DNA of 64,000 nucleotides from Clostridia bacterium (lineage in GTDB: Bacteria; Bacillota; Clostridia; Christensenellales; Aristaeellaceae). Each line of letters starts with the position of its first letter. Positions within the stretch are counted from its first letter, which is position 1. The notes under the pieces were generated by a model. The model did no database searches, had not been told where the DNA came from, and saw only the letters and a list, made by a program, of their open reading frames with translations. The translations under genes were made by a program, and so were the position numbers. The stretch covers positions 16,773 through 80,772 of the forward strand of contig JAGBDE010000008.1 in the NCBI GenBank assembly GCA_017937655.1, read 5' to 3'. This document shows positions 7,246 through 18,693 of this stretch, one piece after another.

Positions 7246-9399
7246 ATGATTTCTTTCCAGGAACAGGAAAAAATTTTCCATTTGCAGGGAAATACTTACA
7301 GCTACATCCTCTGTGTGAAGGACGGCATGCTGATGCACATGTACTGGGGCAAAAAGCTGCCCTCGGCGGACATCGGCTGCCTGTTTGCCCTCCACGGCGA
7401 AGGCGCGTCCTTTGACTCCGCATTCAGCCGGGCCCCCATGGAGGTTTTCACCCAGGAGAAGGGCTATTACGGCCAGCGGGCCATCAACCTGGTCAATCCC
7501 GCGGGGGACGACCTGCTCTCCCTGCGCTACAAGGGCCACCGGATCTTTGCCGGCAAGAAGGCCCTCACCGGCCTGCCCTCTTCCTACATCGAGGACGAAA
7601 CCGAAGCCGAAACCCTGGAAATTGACCTCCGGGACGCTTTCACCGGCGTGGTGGTCACCCTGAGCTACACCGTGTTCCGGGACTTTGACGTGCTGGCCCG
7701 CAGCATGGTCATCCTGAATAAGGGCGACGCCCCTCTCACCCTGACCGACGCCCAGACCGCTGTGCATTTGCCCCGTGCAGAATACGAGATCATCCACCTG
7801 AAGGGCGCATGGGCCCGGGAACGGCACATGCAGCGCATTCCCATGACCCAGGGCAATTTCTCCATCAAGAGCCGGCGGGGTGCGTCCGGCCATGAAAACA
7901 ACCCCTTCATCGCCTTGGTCAGCCCCAGCACCACAGAATTTTCCGGCGACGTTTTTGCCATGACCCACGTGTATTCCGGCAGCTTCAGCGCCTCCGTGGA
8001 GGTGGGCATCGACTCCGCCCCCACCATGATGATGGGCCTTTGCAGCGACGTTTTCTCCTGGAAGCTGGAGCCCGGCTGCTCCTTCCAGGCCCCGGAAGCC
8101 CTCCTCACCTACGCCCCGGACGGCCTCAACGGCCTGAGCCACCGGATGCATCCCTTCATCCGCAAGCGCATCTGCCGCGGCGTATGGCGGGATCGGCCCC
8201 GGCCCGTGCTGATCAACAACTGGGAAGCCACCTATTTTGACTTTACCGCCGACAAGCTTTTCGATATCGCCAAGCGTGGCGCGGACATCGGCTGCGAGCT
8301 GTTCGTCATGGACGACGGCTGGTTTGGCAAGCGCAACACGGACAATTGCTCCCTGGGCGACTGGGTGGTCAACGAAGAGAAGCTGCCCGGCGGCCTGAAA
8401 GCCCTGGCCGACAGGATCACCAGCCTGGGCATCATGATGGGCCTGTGGGTGGAGCCGGAGATGTTCTCCCCGGACAGCGACCTCTATCGCGCTCACCCCG
8501 ACTGGTGCCTGCATGTGGAAGGCCGGGAGCGCACCCAGGCCCGCCAGCAGCTGATCCTGGACCTGAGCCGCAAAGAGGTACAGGACTACATCATCGGCAG
8601 CATTTCCGCCGTGCTGCGCTCCGCATCCATCTCCTACGTGAAGTGGGACATGAACCGCAACATGATGGAGGGCTTCAGCGCCGCTTTGCCCGCCGAGCGC
8701 AAAATGGAAACCCAGCACCGCTACATGCTGGGCCTGTACCGCGTCCTTTCGGAGATCACCTCCGCGTTCCCGGAAGTGCTGTTTGAAAGCTGCTCCGGCG
8801 GCGGCGGACGCTTTGACTGCGGCATCCTCTGCTATATGCCCCAGACCTGGACCAGCGACGACACCGACGCCTCCGAACGGGTCCGCATCCAGTACGGCAC
8901 CTCCCTCATCTACCCGGCCAGCAGCATGGGCGCTCACGTCAGCGCCGTGCCCAACCACCAGACCGGCCGCACAACCCCCTTCCACACCCGCTGCAACGTG
9001 GCCATGGGCGGCAATTTCGGCTTCGAGCTGGATCTGAACAAGCTCTCCCCGGAAGACCTGGCCTGTGCAAAGCAGGCGGTGGACACGGTCAAAAAGCTCC
9101 GGGCCGTCATGCAGCAGGGTGAATATTCCCGCCTCATCGACCCGGCCAAACAAAACGGCCGCTCCGCCTGGCAGTACACCCACCAAAACCAGGTGGTGGT
9201 CTGCATCTACCAGGATTACAACGTGCCCAACATGTCCATCTGGTACGTGAAGCTGACCGGCCTGGAGGAATCCGCCGTCTACGAGGACCGGGAGCACGGC
9301 ATCCGCACCACCGGCGCGGCGCTGATGAACATCGGCCTGCCCTGCGGCCTGGCCCACCAGGATCACGAAAGCTGGGTCTACTGCTTTGAAAAACTGTAA
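7246..9399 (+). CDS. Alpha-galactosidase, GH36
   Basis: 717 residues, intracellular. It releases terminal alpha-1,6-galactose from raffinose-family oligosaccharides or galactomannan. The catalytic domain shows YVKWDMNRNM (nucleophile Asp 468) and CSGGGGRFD ... QTWTSDDTD (acid/base Asp 538); the 70-residue spacing equals that of characterised GH36 enzymes. An N-terminal beta-supersandwich (about 1-320) and C-terminal beta domain are consistent with the length. The start at 7246 has GAGGTG upstream; an open extension to 7072 has none and would run through the promoter. It is first in an operon with a phosphodiester-glycosidase-like and a flavin-reductase-like gene. Confidence 0.95.
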   Translation: MISFQEQEKIFHLQGNTYSYILCVKDGMLMHMYWGKKLPSADIGCLFALHGEGASFDSAFSRAPMEVFTQEKGYYGQRAINLVNPAGDDLLSLRYKGHRIFAGKKALTGLPSSYIEDETEAETLEIDLRDAFTGVVVTLSYTVFRDFDVLARSMVILNKGDAPLTLTDAQTAVHLPRAEYEIIHLKGAWARERHMQRIPMTQGNFSIKSRRGASGHENNPFIALVSPSTTEFSGDVFAMTHVYSGSFSASVEVGIDSAPTMMMGLCSDVFSWKLEPGCSFQAPEALLTYAPDGLNGLSHRMHPFIRKRICRGVWRDRPRPVLINNWEATYFDFTADKLFDIAKRGADIGCELFVMDDGWFGKRNTDNCSLGDWVVNEEKLPGGLKALADRITSLGIMMGLWVEPEMFSPDSDLYRAHPDWCLHVEGRERTQARQQLILDLSRKEVQDYIIGSISAVLRSASISYVKWDMNRNMMEGFSAALPAERKMETQHRYMLGLYRVLSEITSAFPEVLFESCSGGGGRFDCGILCYMPQTWTSDDTDASERVRIQYGTSLIYPASSMGAHVSAVPNHQTGRTTPFHTRCNVAMGGNFGFELDLNKLSPEDLACAKQAVDTVKKLRAVMQQGEYSRLIDPAKQNGRSAWQYTHQNQVVVCIYQDYNVPNMSIWYVKLTGLEESAVYEDREHGIRTTGAALMNIGLPCGLAHQDHESWVYCFEKL

Positions 9400-9413
9400 G
9401 AAAGGGTGATCCC

Positions 9414-10283
9414 ATGCGCAGGCTGCTCATTCTTCTGCTGATTGTCTGCCTTTTGCCCCTTAACGCCCTGGCCGACCCCCTGCCGGAGTACCCCTACGCC
9501 TATTCCGGCCGGAAGGTGGCTTCCCACGACTCGGACAGCCTCCGCTGGACGGTGGAGCGCATCACCGTGGACGATGTGACCTGCTACATCTCCAAAATCT
9601 GGATGGCCGACCCCGGCCGGCAGATCGGCAAGGCCACGGCGGACTGGCGCGAAAATGTGCTGGATACCGCGCAGATCGCCTACCGGGCGCCGGATGCGTC
9701 GCTGCTGATCAACGCCAGCGGCTACGTGACCAGCCGCTACAGCTGGATCCCGGACAATTACCCCGGCACCAACAGCGACTACTATTTCACCCCGCTGGGT
9801 TCCCTTACCGTAACAAACGGCCAGGTCTACCGCCACCTGGAGGGCGTGCCCTACTACGGCCTCACCCTGAACGAGGACGGCCTGCGCCTTCATGTGGGCG
9901 ACGACCCTGCTAAGGTGCTGGCGGAAAACCCCACCCAGACCTGGTCCTTCTACGTGGAATGCCCGGTCATCCAGGATCATCAGTCCATCCTGGATCCGGA
10001 CTGGCGTTTCACCAACTCCACCGCCATGCGCACCATCATCGCCAAGATGGATGCGAACAACTACATCGTCCTCACCGTGACCCGGGACGGCTGGGGCCTT
10101 ACCATGCAGCAATGCGTGGACTTCCTGCTGGAAGAGTTTGACCCGGAATGGGCCTACAACCTGGACGGCGGTCCCTCCAGCGCGCTGATGTACCGGGATC
10201 ACAAGGGCCGGCTCAGGTCTATCTGGAAAAACGGCCAGGAAAACGTGGACATCATGACCTTTTCTGAACTCCCCAAAGAATGA
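9414..10283 (+). CDS. Secreted phosphodiester glycosidase family protein (NAGPA/DUF2233)
   Basis: 289 residues with a clear signal peptide (MRRLLILLLIVCLLPLNALA). The middle and C-terminal parts match the NAGPA-like fold, including the family's YNLDGGPSSALMY signature near 245-257 and ASGYVTSRYSW-type residues in the core. Family members remove sugar groups linked through phosphodiesters, for example on wall polymers, or are uncharacterised surface proteins. Starts 14 bases after alpha-galactosidase with AAAGGGTG upstream, so it is in the same operon. Substrate unknown. Confidence 0.8.
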   Translation: MRRLLILLLIVCLLPLNALADPLPEYPYAYSGRKVASHDSDSLRWTVERITVDDVTCYISKIWMADPGRQIGKATADWRENVLDTAQIAYRAPDASLLINASGYVTSRYSWIPDNYPGTNSDYYFTPLGSLTVTNGQVYRHLEGVPYYGLTLNEDGLRLHVGDDPAKVLAENPTQTWSFYVECPVIQDHQSILDPDWRFTNSTAMRTIIAKMDANNYIVLTVTRDGWGLTMQQCVDFLLEEFDPEWAYNLDGGPSSALMYRDHKGRLRSIWKNGQENVDIMTFSELPKE

Positions 10284-10303
10284 CCCCCGAAAGGAGCCAC
10301 ACC

Positions 10304-10861
10304 ATGCGGAAAAATTTTGGCGCAAAGCCCATTCTCTACCCCCAGCCCGTGTTCATCATTGCCACCTACAATGAGGACGGCACCGCCAACGCCATGAACG
10401 CTGCCTGGGGCGGCATCAGCGAGAGCAACCAGATCACCATGTGCATCGGCGATAATCACCGCACGGCCCGGAACGTCATGGCCCGCAAGGCCTTCACCGT
10501 CAGCATGGCCACCGCTGACTACGTCAGCCAGTGCGACTACGTGGGCATCGTTTCCGGCGACGATGTGCCGGACAAGCTGGCCCGCTGCGGCTTCCACACC
10601 AGCAAGAGCGCCTTCGTGGACGCGCCCCTCATCGACGAACTGCCCATGGCCGTGGAGTGCAAGCTGCTGAGCTACGACACGGAAACCTGCTGTATGATCG
10701 GCGAAGTGGTGAACGTGTGCGCCGAGGAATCCGTGCTGACGGACGGCAAGATCGACCCCCAGAAGCTGCGGCCCATTACCTTTGACGGCATGAACCACAC
10801 CTATCTGGCCCTGGGCGAGAAGGTGGGCAACGCCTTTGCAGATGGAATGAAGTGGAAATAA
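10304..10861 (+). CDS. Flavin reductase-like FMN-binding split-barrel protein
   Basis: 185 residues from ATG 10304 (AAGGAG 8 bases upstream; an in-frame ATG at 10280 overlaps the previous gene without a ribosome site). The PQPVFIIATYNEDGTANAMN opening, NHRTARNVM and FTVSMATADYV segments are typical of flavin-reductase-domain proteins that bind FMN as homodimers. In anaerobes these often act as NAD(P)H:flavin oxidoreductases or redox-partner proteins. It closes the alpha-galactosidase operon and is followed by a strong terminator. Confidence 0.85.
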   Translation: MRKNFGAKPILYPQPVFIIATYNEDGTANAMNAAWGGISESNQITMCIGDNHRTARNVMARKAFTVSMATADYVSQCDYVGIVSGDDVPDKLARCGFHTSKSAFVDAPLIDELPMAVECKLLSYDTETCCMIGEVVNVCAEESVLTDGKIDPQKLRPITFDGMNHTYLALGEKVGNAFADGMKWK

Positions 10862-10873
10862 TCATCCAACAAA

Positions 10874-10908
10874 AAAAGCTCTCCTCATTCGGTAAGGAGA
10901 GCTTTTCT
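10874..10908 (+). terminator. Bidirectional terminator between convergent operons
   Basis: AAAAGCTCTCCT pairs with AGGAGAGCTTTT around a nine-base loop, with T-rich ends on both strands. It serves the flavin-reductase operon and, on the other strand, the GH51/small-peptide transcript. Confidence 0.85.
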
Positions 10909-10925
10909 TGTGTCAATGTCTATCG

Positions 10926-11009
10926 TTATTTGTCCATCCGGCTGAAAATCCGGTCCAGAACGATGATGGCCACAATCGGCAGAAAAACGAACGTCAGCAG
11001 GATTCCCAT
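10926..11009 (-). CDS. 27-residue membrane peptide
   Basis: The reading MGILLTFVFLPIVAIIVLDR followed by IFSRMDK is preceded by an excellent AAAGGAGG site 8 bases before its ATG (11009). It consists of one hydrophobic helix and a short basic tail. It lies 41 bases after the GH51 stop and before the shared terminator, so it would be on the GH51 mRNA. It is too short for similarity-based naming; the strong ribosome site, clean helix and placement are the evidence that it is translated. Confidence 0.6.
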   Translation of the reverse strand: MGILLTFVFLPIVAIIVLDRIFSRMDK

Positions 11010-11050
11010 TTTCTGCCTCCTTTTCCTCGGATGGTTTTTTGAACAAAGGC

Positions 11051-12589
<1,539 letters not shown>

Positions 12590-12632
12590 TCATTGTATTT
12601 CCGTTGCATGTACGGACAACTTGTCTTGCCTG

Positions 12633-12662
12633 AGTATACCATAAAAACCCAGCATCTGGCAA
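12633..12662 (-). promoter_or_regulatory. Promoter of the GH51 gene
   Basis: TTGCCA (12662-12657), 18-base spacer, TATACT (12638-12633). Confidence 0.65.
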
Positions 12663-12718
12663 GCAAAACCGTCCGCTTCCCAGGCAAATCAAAATACCGA
12701 TAAAGAACAAAAAACGCC

Positions 12719-12747
12719 TTGCCAACAGGTAGGCCGATGTATATTAT
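12719..12747 (+). promoter_or_regulatory. Promoter of the oligopeptide ABC operon
   Basis: TTGCCA (12719-12724), 17-base spacer, TATTAT (12742-12747), about 39 bases before the binding-protein ATG, which has a perfect AAAGGAGG. Confidence 0.65.
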
Positions 12748-12785
12748 TAAAGATAAATTCTGTTATCCCGCAAAGGAGGATTTCC

Positions 12786-14714
12786 ATGAAGCGCATTCTT
12801 GCTTTCCTGCTGACTCTGGTTATGGTGTTCAGCCTGGCCGCCACCGCTGTGGCCGAGGATCCCGCCGCTGCCGCGCAGGCCATCCTGGACGGCAAAACCT
12901 TTGAGCGTACCTACAACACCTACTTCTCTTCTTCCTACGCCTCTTTCAACTACTACAGCACCTCTTACGCCACCGTGCGTGAGATCGTGGCCAACTGCAT
13001 CGATGGTCTGGTCGAGCCCGACATCTACGGCGTGTACCAGCCCTCCCTGGCCGAAAGCTGGACCGTGAACGAGGACCAGACCGTCTGGACCTTCAAGATC
13101 CGCGAAGGCCTCAAGTGGGTCGACCACACCGGCGCCGAAACCGAATACGCCCTGACCGCTCAGGACTTCGTGGACGGCATCCGCTACATCGGCGATCCCC
13201 TGAACGACGCTTACTCCCTGCGCGTGGTCCGCAACCTGATCTCCGGCCTGTATGACTACTACTGGCTGCTGGACGACATCGACTGCGGCAACGTGACCGA
13301 TAAGAACCGTGACGAAGTTGTGGCTTCCTTCGACGAGATGGTCGGCGTGAAGGCCATTGACGAATACACCGTGGAGTACCGCCTGGAAAACAGCGCTCCC
13401 TACTTCCTCAGCCTGATTGAGAGCAGCATGCTGATGCTGCCCGTGGAATACGACTACGCCATGGCCATGGGCGATGACTTCGCCGTGGACAACGAGCACA
13501 TGCTCTACTGCGGCGCTTACTACGTATCCGCCTTCGAGCGTGACAAGGCCATCACCCTGACTGCCAACCCCCACTACTGGGATCTGGAGCACATCACTCT
13601 GGATACCGTGGAATACCAGATGATCCCCGACGGCACCACCTCTCTGGAAATGTTCAAGCGCGGCATGACCGACTACACCAGCGTGGAAGCCGAAGCTTAT
13701 GACTCCCTGGTTGGCACCGAGTGGGAAGACAACCTGCTGCCCACCGACCACTCCTTCTCCACCAACTACCTGTGGCTTGACTTCGCCGGCGAAAACCCTG
13801 AGTTCAACGCCTTCATCAACAACGAGAACTTCCGTAAGGCCCTGCTGTACTCCATGGACCGTGAAGTGCTGGCCGCCCTGCGTGAGCCCATCGATCCTTC
13901 CCGTATCCTGCGCAACACCATCAACGCCGAGGGCGCTATCTACGACAGCAACGGCGTGGATTACACCGATTACGAGCCCCTGAAGACCATCAAGGAAACC
14001 AACTACAACCAGCCCGATCTGGCCCGTGAATACATGGACAAGGCCATCGCCGAGCTGTGCGACGCTGACGGCAACATCATCGGCGTGGAACCCACCACCG
14101 TTGATTACCTGCCCGTTTGCTCCTTCGACGTGGACGGCAAGCTGCCCGTGACCATCTGCTACGTTGGTACCGACGACGAAGGCGAAATCATCATGGCTCA
14201 GCTGTTCAAGGCCATGATCGAGGAATCCCTGGGCGCCGAGAACGTTGACTTCCAGATCCAGGCCTTCAGCGGCTGGACCTACGGCACCGTGGCCGATCCC
14301 CTGAACTACGACATCTACTTCGACTCCCTGTCCACCGGCTATGCCGATCCTTCCGGCATCCTGACCCGCATCACCACCGACGGCGCCGAGAACGTTGGCA
14401 AGTACAATGTTCCCGAGTTCGACGCCCTGATCGAAAAGGCTCTGGCCGCCCCCACCTTCGAGGAGCGCCTGCAGTACTTCGCAGAGGCTGAAGCCTACAT
14501 CTGCGACAACGGCTTCATCATCCCCTTCATCTCCTCTCTGCGCGGCTACTACATGAGCTATTCCGTGCCCTACACCTCTCCCCTGACCCTGTACGGCAAC
14601 AGCAAGTACAAGGGCACTCTGGTCATGGCCGAGCCCCTGACCCAGGAAGAGTTTGCCATCCTGGACACCGCTTATGAAATGGAACGTGAAAAGGCTCTGA
14701 GCAACGCCGAATAA
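12786..14714 (+). CDS. Oligopeptide ABC transporter substrate-binding protein (SBP_bac_5)
   Basis: 642 residues. Signal peptide ends at about FSLAATAVAED; there is no lipobox Cys, unusual for a Gram-positive binding protein. The mature part has the Dpp/OppA pattern: a PDIYGVYQPSLAESWTVNED start, WTFKIREGLKW, TAQDFVDGIRY, NENFRKALLYSMDR and a C-terminal lobe with peptide-binding family features. Codon use is strongly biased (many CGT, GCT, GTT), suggesting very high expression. It is followed by a terminator and then the permease genes, a layout that gives excess binding protein over transporter. Context with alanine racemase and peptidase-like enzymes suggests peptide or muropeptide cargo. 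Confidence 0.9.
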   Translation: MKRILAFLLTLVMVFSLAATAVAEDPAAAAQAILDGKTFERTYNTYFSSSYASFNYYSTSYATVREIVANCIDGLVEPDIYGVYQPSLAESWTVNEDQTVWTFKIREGLKWVDHTGAETEYALTAQDFVDGIRYIGDPLNDAYSLRVVRNLISGLYDYYWLLDDIDCGNVTDKNRDEVVASFDEMVGVKAIDEYTVEYRLENSAPYFLSLIESSMLMLPVEYDYAMAMGDDFAVDNEHMLYCGAYYVSAFERDKAITLTANPHYWDLEHITLDTVEYQMIPDGTTSLEMFKRGMTDYTSVEAEAYDSLVGTEWEDNLLPTDHSFSTNYLWLDFAGENPEFNAFINNENFRKALLYSMDREVLAALREPIDPSRILRNTINAEGAIYDSNGVDYTDYEPLKTIKETNYNQPDLAREYMDKAIAELCDADGNIIGVEPTTVDYLPVCSFDVDGKLPVTICYVGTDDEGEIIMAQLFKAMIEESLGAENVDFQIQAFSGWTYGTVADPLNYDIYFDSLSTGYADPSGILTRITTDGAENVGKYNVPEFDALIEKALAAPTFEERLQYFAEAEAYICDNGFIIPFISSLRGYYMSYSVPYTSPLTLYGNSKYKGTLVMAEPLTQEEFAILDTAYEMEREKALSNAE

Positions 14715-14730
14715 TTGCCCCATATATCCG

Positions 14731-14768
14731 CTTCGTCCTGCTCCACGCGGGCAGGACGAAGTTTTTTT
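14731..14768 (+). terminator. Attenuating terminator after the binding-protein gene
   Basis: CTTCGTCCTGC pairs with GCAGGACGAAG around a nine-base loop and is followed by seven T. Partial read-through would feed the permease genes starting at 14796. Confidence 0.85.
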
Positions 14769-14795
14769 GGAAATTGATTCACCCCGGAGGCCGCC

Positions 14796-15734
14796 ATGGG
14801 AAAGTACATCCTGAAACGAACCCTCAACTCCATCCTCACCGTCGCAATTGTTTTTGTGGCGGTCTTTATGCTGCTTCGGCTCATGCCCCTCAGCGGCTAT
14901 TTCCCCCAAGAAATGCTGAAGGAGACCGATGAAGCCACCCGCATGACCTATCTTCGCAACCAGGGCCTGCTGGACCATCCGCTGGTGCAGCTGGGCCGTT
15001 TTGTGAAAAACCTGTTCAAGGGCGACCTGGGCCGCAGCCTGACGGTGTACCCCAAGGTGCCCATTTCCACTTTGCTGAAAGAAAAGATCCCGGTGACCGC
15101 CGCCTTCGGCTTTGCCAGCATGCTGCTGGGCATTGTGCTGGGCCTGTCCCTGGGCATGCTGATGGTCCGCTACAAGGACCGCTGGGGCGATCGCCTCGGC
15201 ACCGGCTACATCCTTGCCGTGCGCGCCATTCCCAGCCTGATCTATCTGTTTTTTATCCAGGTATGGGTGTCCCTGTGGCTGAATTTGCCCATGGTGTTTG
15301 ACAAGGATATCCCCTCCTCCTGGATTTTGCCCGTCATCTGCCTGAGCCTTGGCAGCATTGCATGGTACGCCCTGTGGCTGCGCCGCTTCATGGTGGACGA
15401 AGAAAACAAGGACTACGTCAAGTTTGCGCTTGTGAAGGGCCTTCCCAAAAAGGAAGTCTGGCGCAGGCACATCTTCAAGAATGCGATTATCCCGCTGGTC
15501 ATCTACCTGCCCAGCGATTTGCTTTTTATTATTTCCGGCTCTCTGGTCATCGAGACCCTGTACGCCATTCCCGGCACCGGCGGCCTGCTGACCACCGCCA
15601 TCAAGAACCAGGACAACAACCTGGTGCAGATCATTGTGCTGATGTACGCCGTGCTTTCCGTGCTGGGCGTATTCCTGGGCGACCTTCTGGTGGCTGCAGT
15701 TGACCCGCGTATCACGCTGACGGAGGATAAATGA
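14796..15734 (+). CDS. Oligopeptide ABC transporter permease (OppB/DppB type)
   Basis: 312 residues with about six membrane helices; N-terminal MGKYILKRTLNSILTVAIVF matches the family's first helix (YxxRRLLxxIPVLF). The cytoplasmic coupling segment around residues 200-225 (LWLRRFMVDEENKDYVKFA then KGLPKKEVWRRHIFKNAIIP) is the EAA loop that contacts the ATPase. Start has CGGAGG upstream. The stop overlaps the next permease's start by four bases (ATGA). Confidence 0.92.
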   Translation: MGKYILKRTLNSILTVAIVFVAVFMLLRLMPLSGYFPQEMLKETDEATRMTYLRNQGLLDHPLVQLGRFVKNLFKGDLGRSLTVYPKVPISTLLKEKIPVTAAFGFASMLLGIVLGLSLGMLMVRYKDRWGDRLGTGYILAVRAIPSLIYLFFIQVWVSLWLNLPMVFDKDIPSSWILPVICLSLGSIAWYALWLRRFMVDEENKDYVKFALVKGLPKKEVWRRHIFKNAIIPLVIYLPSDLLFIISGSLVIETLYAIPGTGGLLTTAIKNQDNNLVQIIVLMYAVLSVLGVFLGDLLVAAVDPRITLTEDK

Positions 15735-16675
15735 CGATGGAAAATACAGAAAAAAACATCTCGCTGAATCCTCTGAAATTCCGGGCGAAGGTCTTCGACC
15801 AGATTGCCAGCGAGGATACCGGCTATTCCAACTACTCCTACTGGCGCTCCACTTTCCGCACCTTCTTCAAGAACAAAGCGGTCATGGTGCTGGTCATCCT
15901 GATCGTGGCCATCATTGTGATGAGTTTTGTCTACCCCATCATTTCCGACATCGACCCCAACAAGGTGGCCCTGAAGCGCAAGGAATGGAACCAGCGTCCC
16001 AGCTGGGAGCACTGGTTCGGCACGGATACTTTGGGCCGGGACATCTGGACCCGCTCCTGGTACGGCGTGCGCAACTCCTTCCTGCTGGCCTTCTGCATCG
16101 CCCTGTCCGACGTGGGCATCGGCATGATCGTGGGTGCCATCTGGGGCTACAACAAGAAGCTGGATCCCATCATGATCGAGATCTACAACGTCATCACCAA
16201 TATTCCCTCCACGGTGTATCTGGTGCTGCTGGCCTACATCATGAACACCAGCTACCTGACCCTGTTTATTTCCATGGCCTCCCGCGGGTGGATCGTGGAA
16301 GCCCGCTTCTTCCGCAACCGCATCCTGTCCATCCGTGACAGCGAGTACAACATGGCCTCCCGCTGCCTGGGCACCCCCATGCGGCGCATCGCCACCAAGA
16401 ACATCATCCCCCACATCATCAGCCTGATCATCATGGAGGCTGCGCTGTGCATTCCCTACTCCATCGGCTCCGAGGTTTTCCTGGGCTTTGTGGGCGTTGG
16501 CCTGCCGGTGGAAGCCATCACCCTGGGCAATATCGTCAACCAGGGCCGCGCCTCCTTCACGCTGCATCCCTACCAGATGCTGCTTCCCACCATCATCCTG
16601 TGCATCATTACGGTGGCCTTCTACGTCATCGGCAATAAGTTTGCCGACGCGTCCGACCCCCGTAACCACGTGTAA
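15731..16675 (+). CDS. Oligopeptide ABC transporter permease (OppC/DppC type)
   Basis: 314 residues. A cytoplasmic N-terminal tail (about 1-50) is followed by a first helix, an extracellular stretch containing [20 protein letters not shown] (the GTDxLGRDxxSR signature of OppC proteins), and a membrane domain with the EAA loop ([20 protein letters not shown]). It forms the channel with the preceding permease. Translation is coupled through the ATGA overlap. Confidence 0.92.
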   Translation: MTMENTEKNISLNPLKFRAKVFDQIASEDTGYSNYSYWRSTFRTFFKNKAVMVLVILIVAIIVMSFVYPIISDIDPNKVALKRKEWNQRPSWEHWFGTDTLGRDIWTRSWYGVRNSFLLAFCIALSDVGIGMIVGAIWGYNKKLDPIMIEIYNVITNIPSTVYLVLLAYIMNTSYLTLFISMASRGWIVEARFFRNRILSIRDSEYNMASRCLGTPMRRIATKNIIPHIISLIIMEAALCIPYSIGSEVFLGFVGVGLPVEAITLGNIVNQGRASFTLHPYQMLLPTIILCIITVAFYVIGNKFADASDPRNHV

Positions 16676-16692
16676 GAAAGGGGTCAAAGTCT

Positions 16693-18690
16693 ATGCAGAA
16701 CAACGGACACATCGGCCCCTGCATCTTCTCCGCCAAGGACGTGGAGATCCAGTTCAACCTGCGGGGCAAGACCCTGACCGCCGTGCGCAAGGCCAGCCTG
16801 GACCTGTATGAGGGCGAGACCCTGGCCATCGTGGGCGAAAGCGGCAGCGGCAAATCCGTGTTTACCAAGTCCTTCATCGGCATGCTGGACAAAAACGGCA
16901 GCGTCACCGGCGGCAGCCTCAGCTACCGGGGCGAGGAAATTTCCAAGTACACCACGGAGAAGGAATGGCTCCACATCCGGGGCAAGAAGATCGCCATGGT
17001 GTTCCAGGATCCCATGACTTCCTTGAATCCTGTCCGCACCATCGGCGAGCAGATCACGGAGGTCATCACCTGGCATTTTGGCACGCCTCACGCCCAGGCC
17101 AAGCAGGAAGCCATTGAGCTGCTTCGCAAGGTAGGCATTCAGGATGCCGAGACCCGCTACAAGCAATATCCTCACGAGTTTTCCGGCGGCATGCGCCAGC
17201 GGGTGGTCATCGCCACCGCCATCGCCTGCCGGCCCGAGATCCTCATCTGCGACGAACCCACCACCGCCCTGGACGTGACTGTCCAGGCCCAGATCTTGAA
17301 CCTGATCCGGGAACTGCAGCGGGAGATGAAAATGACGGTGGTTTACATCACCCACGACCTGGGCGTTGTGGCCAACGTGGCCGACTGGGTGGCCGTCATG
17401 TACGCAGGCCAGATTGTGGAATACGGCACCGTCCGGGAAATTTTCAGCGAGGCCGTGCACCCCTACACCAAGGCTTTGCTCCAGTCCATGCCCCAGCTGG
17501 GTGTGAAGGGCCATGACCTCTACTCCATCCAGGGCACGCCCCCCAACCTGTTCAAGGAAATCCAGGGCGATGCCTTCGCCCCCCGGAACCCGGACGCCAT
17601 GGAGATTGACTTTGAAGAAGAGCCGCCCATGTTCCAGGTATCGGACACCCACTTTGCCAAAACCTGGCTGATGCACCCCTACGCGGATGAGCACAGGCAG
17701 GAGCTGGAGAAGCGGGCCGCCCAGCAGAAGGAGCAGCAGAAGCCTGCCCAGCCCTTCCAGTATGAAGGCGCGGAAAAGCTGCTGGAAGTAAAGGCTCTGA
17801 CCGTCAAGTTCAAGCTGGGCGACCGGGAGTTCAAGGCGGTGGACAACGTCAGCTTTGACATTTTCAAGGGCGAAACCCTGTCCCTGGTGGGCGAGAGCGG
17901 CAGCGGCAAGACCACCATCGGCCGGGCCATCCTGCGCATCTACAACAAGGTGGACGGCAGCATCCTCTTCAAGGGCGAGAAGATCAACGGCAAGATCGAC
18001 CGCAAAAAGGCCAAGGATCTGCACATGCAGATGCAGATGATCTTCCAGGATCCCATGGCCTCCCTGAACGAGCGGGCCAAGGTGGACTACATCATTTCCG
18101 AGGGTCTGTACAACTACCACCTGTTTGACAACAAGGAAGACCGCCTGGCCAAGGTGGAAAAGATCATGGGCGAGGTGGGCCTCAGCAGCGATTTCTCCTC
18201 CCGCTTCCCCCACGAGTTTTCCGGCGGACAGCGGCAGCGCATCGGCATTGCCCGCAGCCTGGTCATGAACCCGGACTTTGTGGTGGCGGACGAGCCCATC
18301 TCCGCGCTGGACGTTTCCATCCGGGCCCAGGTCATCAACCTGCTCAACAAAATGAAGCGGGAGCGTTCCCTCACCTACCTGTTCATTGCCCACGACCTGT
18401 CCGTGGTGCGGTTCATTTCTGACCGCATCGCCGTGATCAACAAGGGCCGCATTGTGGAACTGGCCGAGTGCGAGGAACTGTTCCGTCACCCCCTGCACCC
18501 CTACACCAAGGCTCTGCTTTCCGCCGTGCCCTACCCCGACCCGGACGTGGAGCGCAGCAAGCAGCTCATCAGCTACGATCCCTCCATGCACGATTACAGC
18601 GTGGACAAGCCCGTGTGGACGGAGATCCTGCCCGGCCACTTCATCCTGGCCAATCAGCAGGAACTGGACGCCTATCGGCAGGAGCTGTAA
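16693..18690 (+). CDS. Fused oligopeptide ABC ATPase (OppD-OppF in one chain)
   Basis: 665 residues with two complete ATPases. Domain 1 (about 10-335): Walker A GESGSGKS at 48-55, signature FSGGMRQR, Walker [12 protein letters not shown], and the oligopeptide-transporter C-terminal extension with [13 protein letters not shown]. Domain 2 (about 360-650): Walker [10 protein letters not shown] near 400, signature [32 protein letters not shown]. Most genomes encode these as separate genes; here a Lys/Gln-rich linker (about 335-358) joins them, forcing heterodimer-like pairing. Starts 17 bases after the OppC-type gene with AAAGGGG upstream. Confidence 0.93.
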   Translation: MQNNGHIGPCIFSAKDVEIQFNLRGKTLTAVRKASLDLYEGETLAIVGESGSGKSVFTKSFIGMLDKNGSVTGGSLSYRGEEISKYTTEKEWLHIRGKKIAMVFQDPMTSLNPVRTIGEQITEVITWHFGTPHAQAKQEAIELLRKVGIQDAETRYKQYPHEFSGGMRQRVVIATAIACRPEILICDEPTTALDVTVQAQILNLIRELQREMKMTVVYITHDLGVVANVADWVAVMYAGQIVEYGTVREIFSEAVHPYTKALLQSMPQLGVKGHDLYSIQGTPPNLFKEIQGDAFAPRNPDAMEIDFEEEPPMFQVSDTHFAKTWLMHPYADEHRQELEKRAAQQKEQQKPAQPFQYEGAEKLLEVKALTVKFKLGDREFKAVDNVSFDIFKGETLSLVGESGSGKTTIGRAILRIYNKVDGSILFKGEKINGKIDRKKAKDLHMQMQMIFQDPMASLNERAKVDYIISEGLYNYHLFDNKEDRLAKVEKIMGEVGLSSDFSSRFPHEFSGGQRQRIGIARSLVMNPDFVVADEPISALDVSIRAQVINLLNKMKRERSLTYLFIAHDLSVVRFISDRIAVINKGRIVELAECEELFRHPLHPYTKALLSAVPYPDPDVERSKQLISYDPSMHDYSVDKPVWTEILPGHFILANQQELDAYRQEL

Positions 18691-18693
18691 ACC

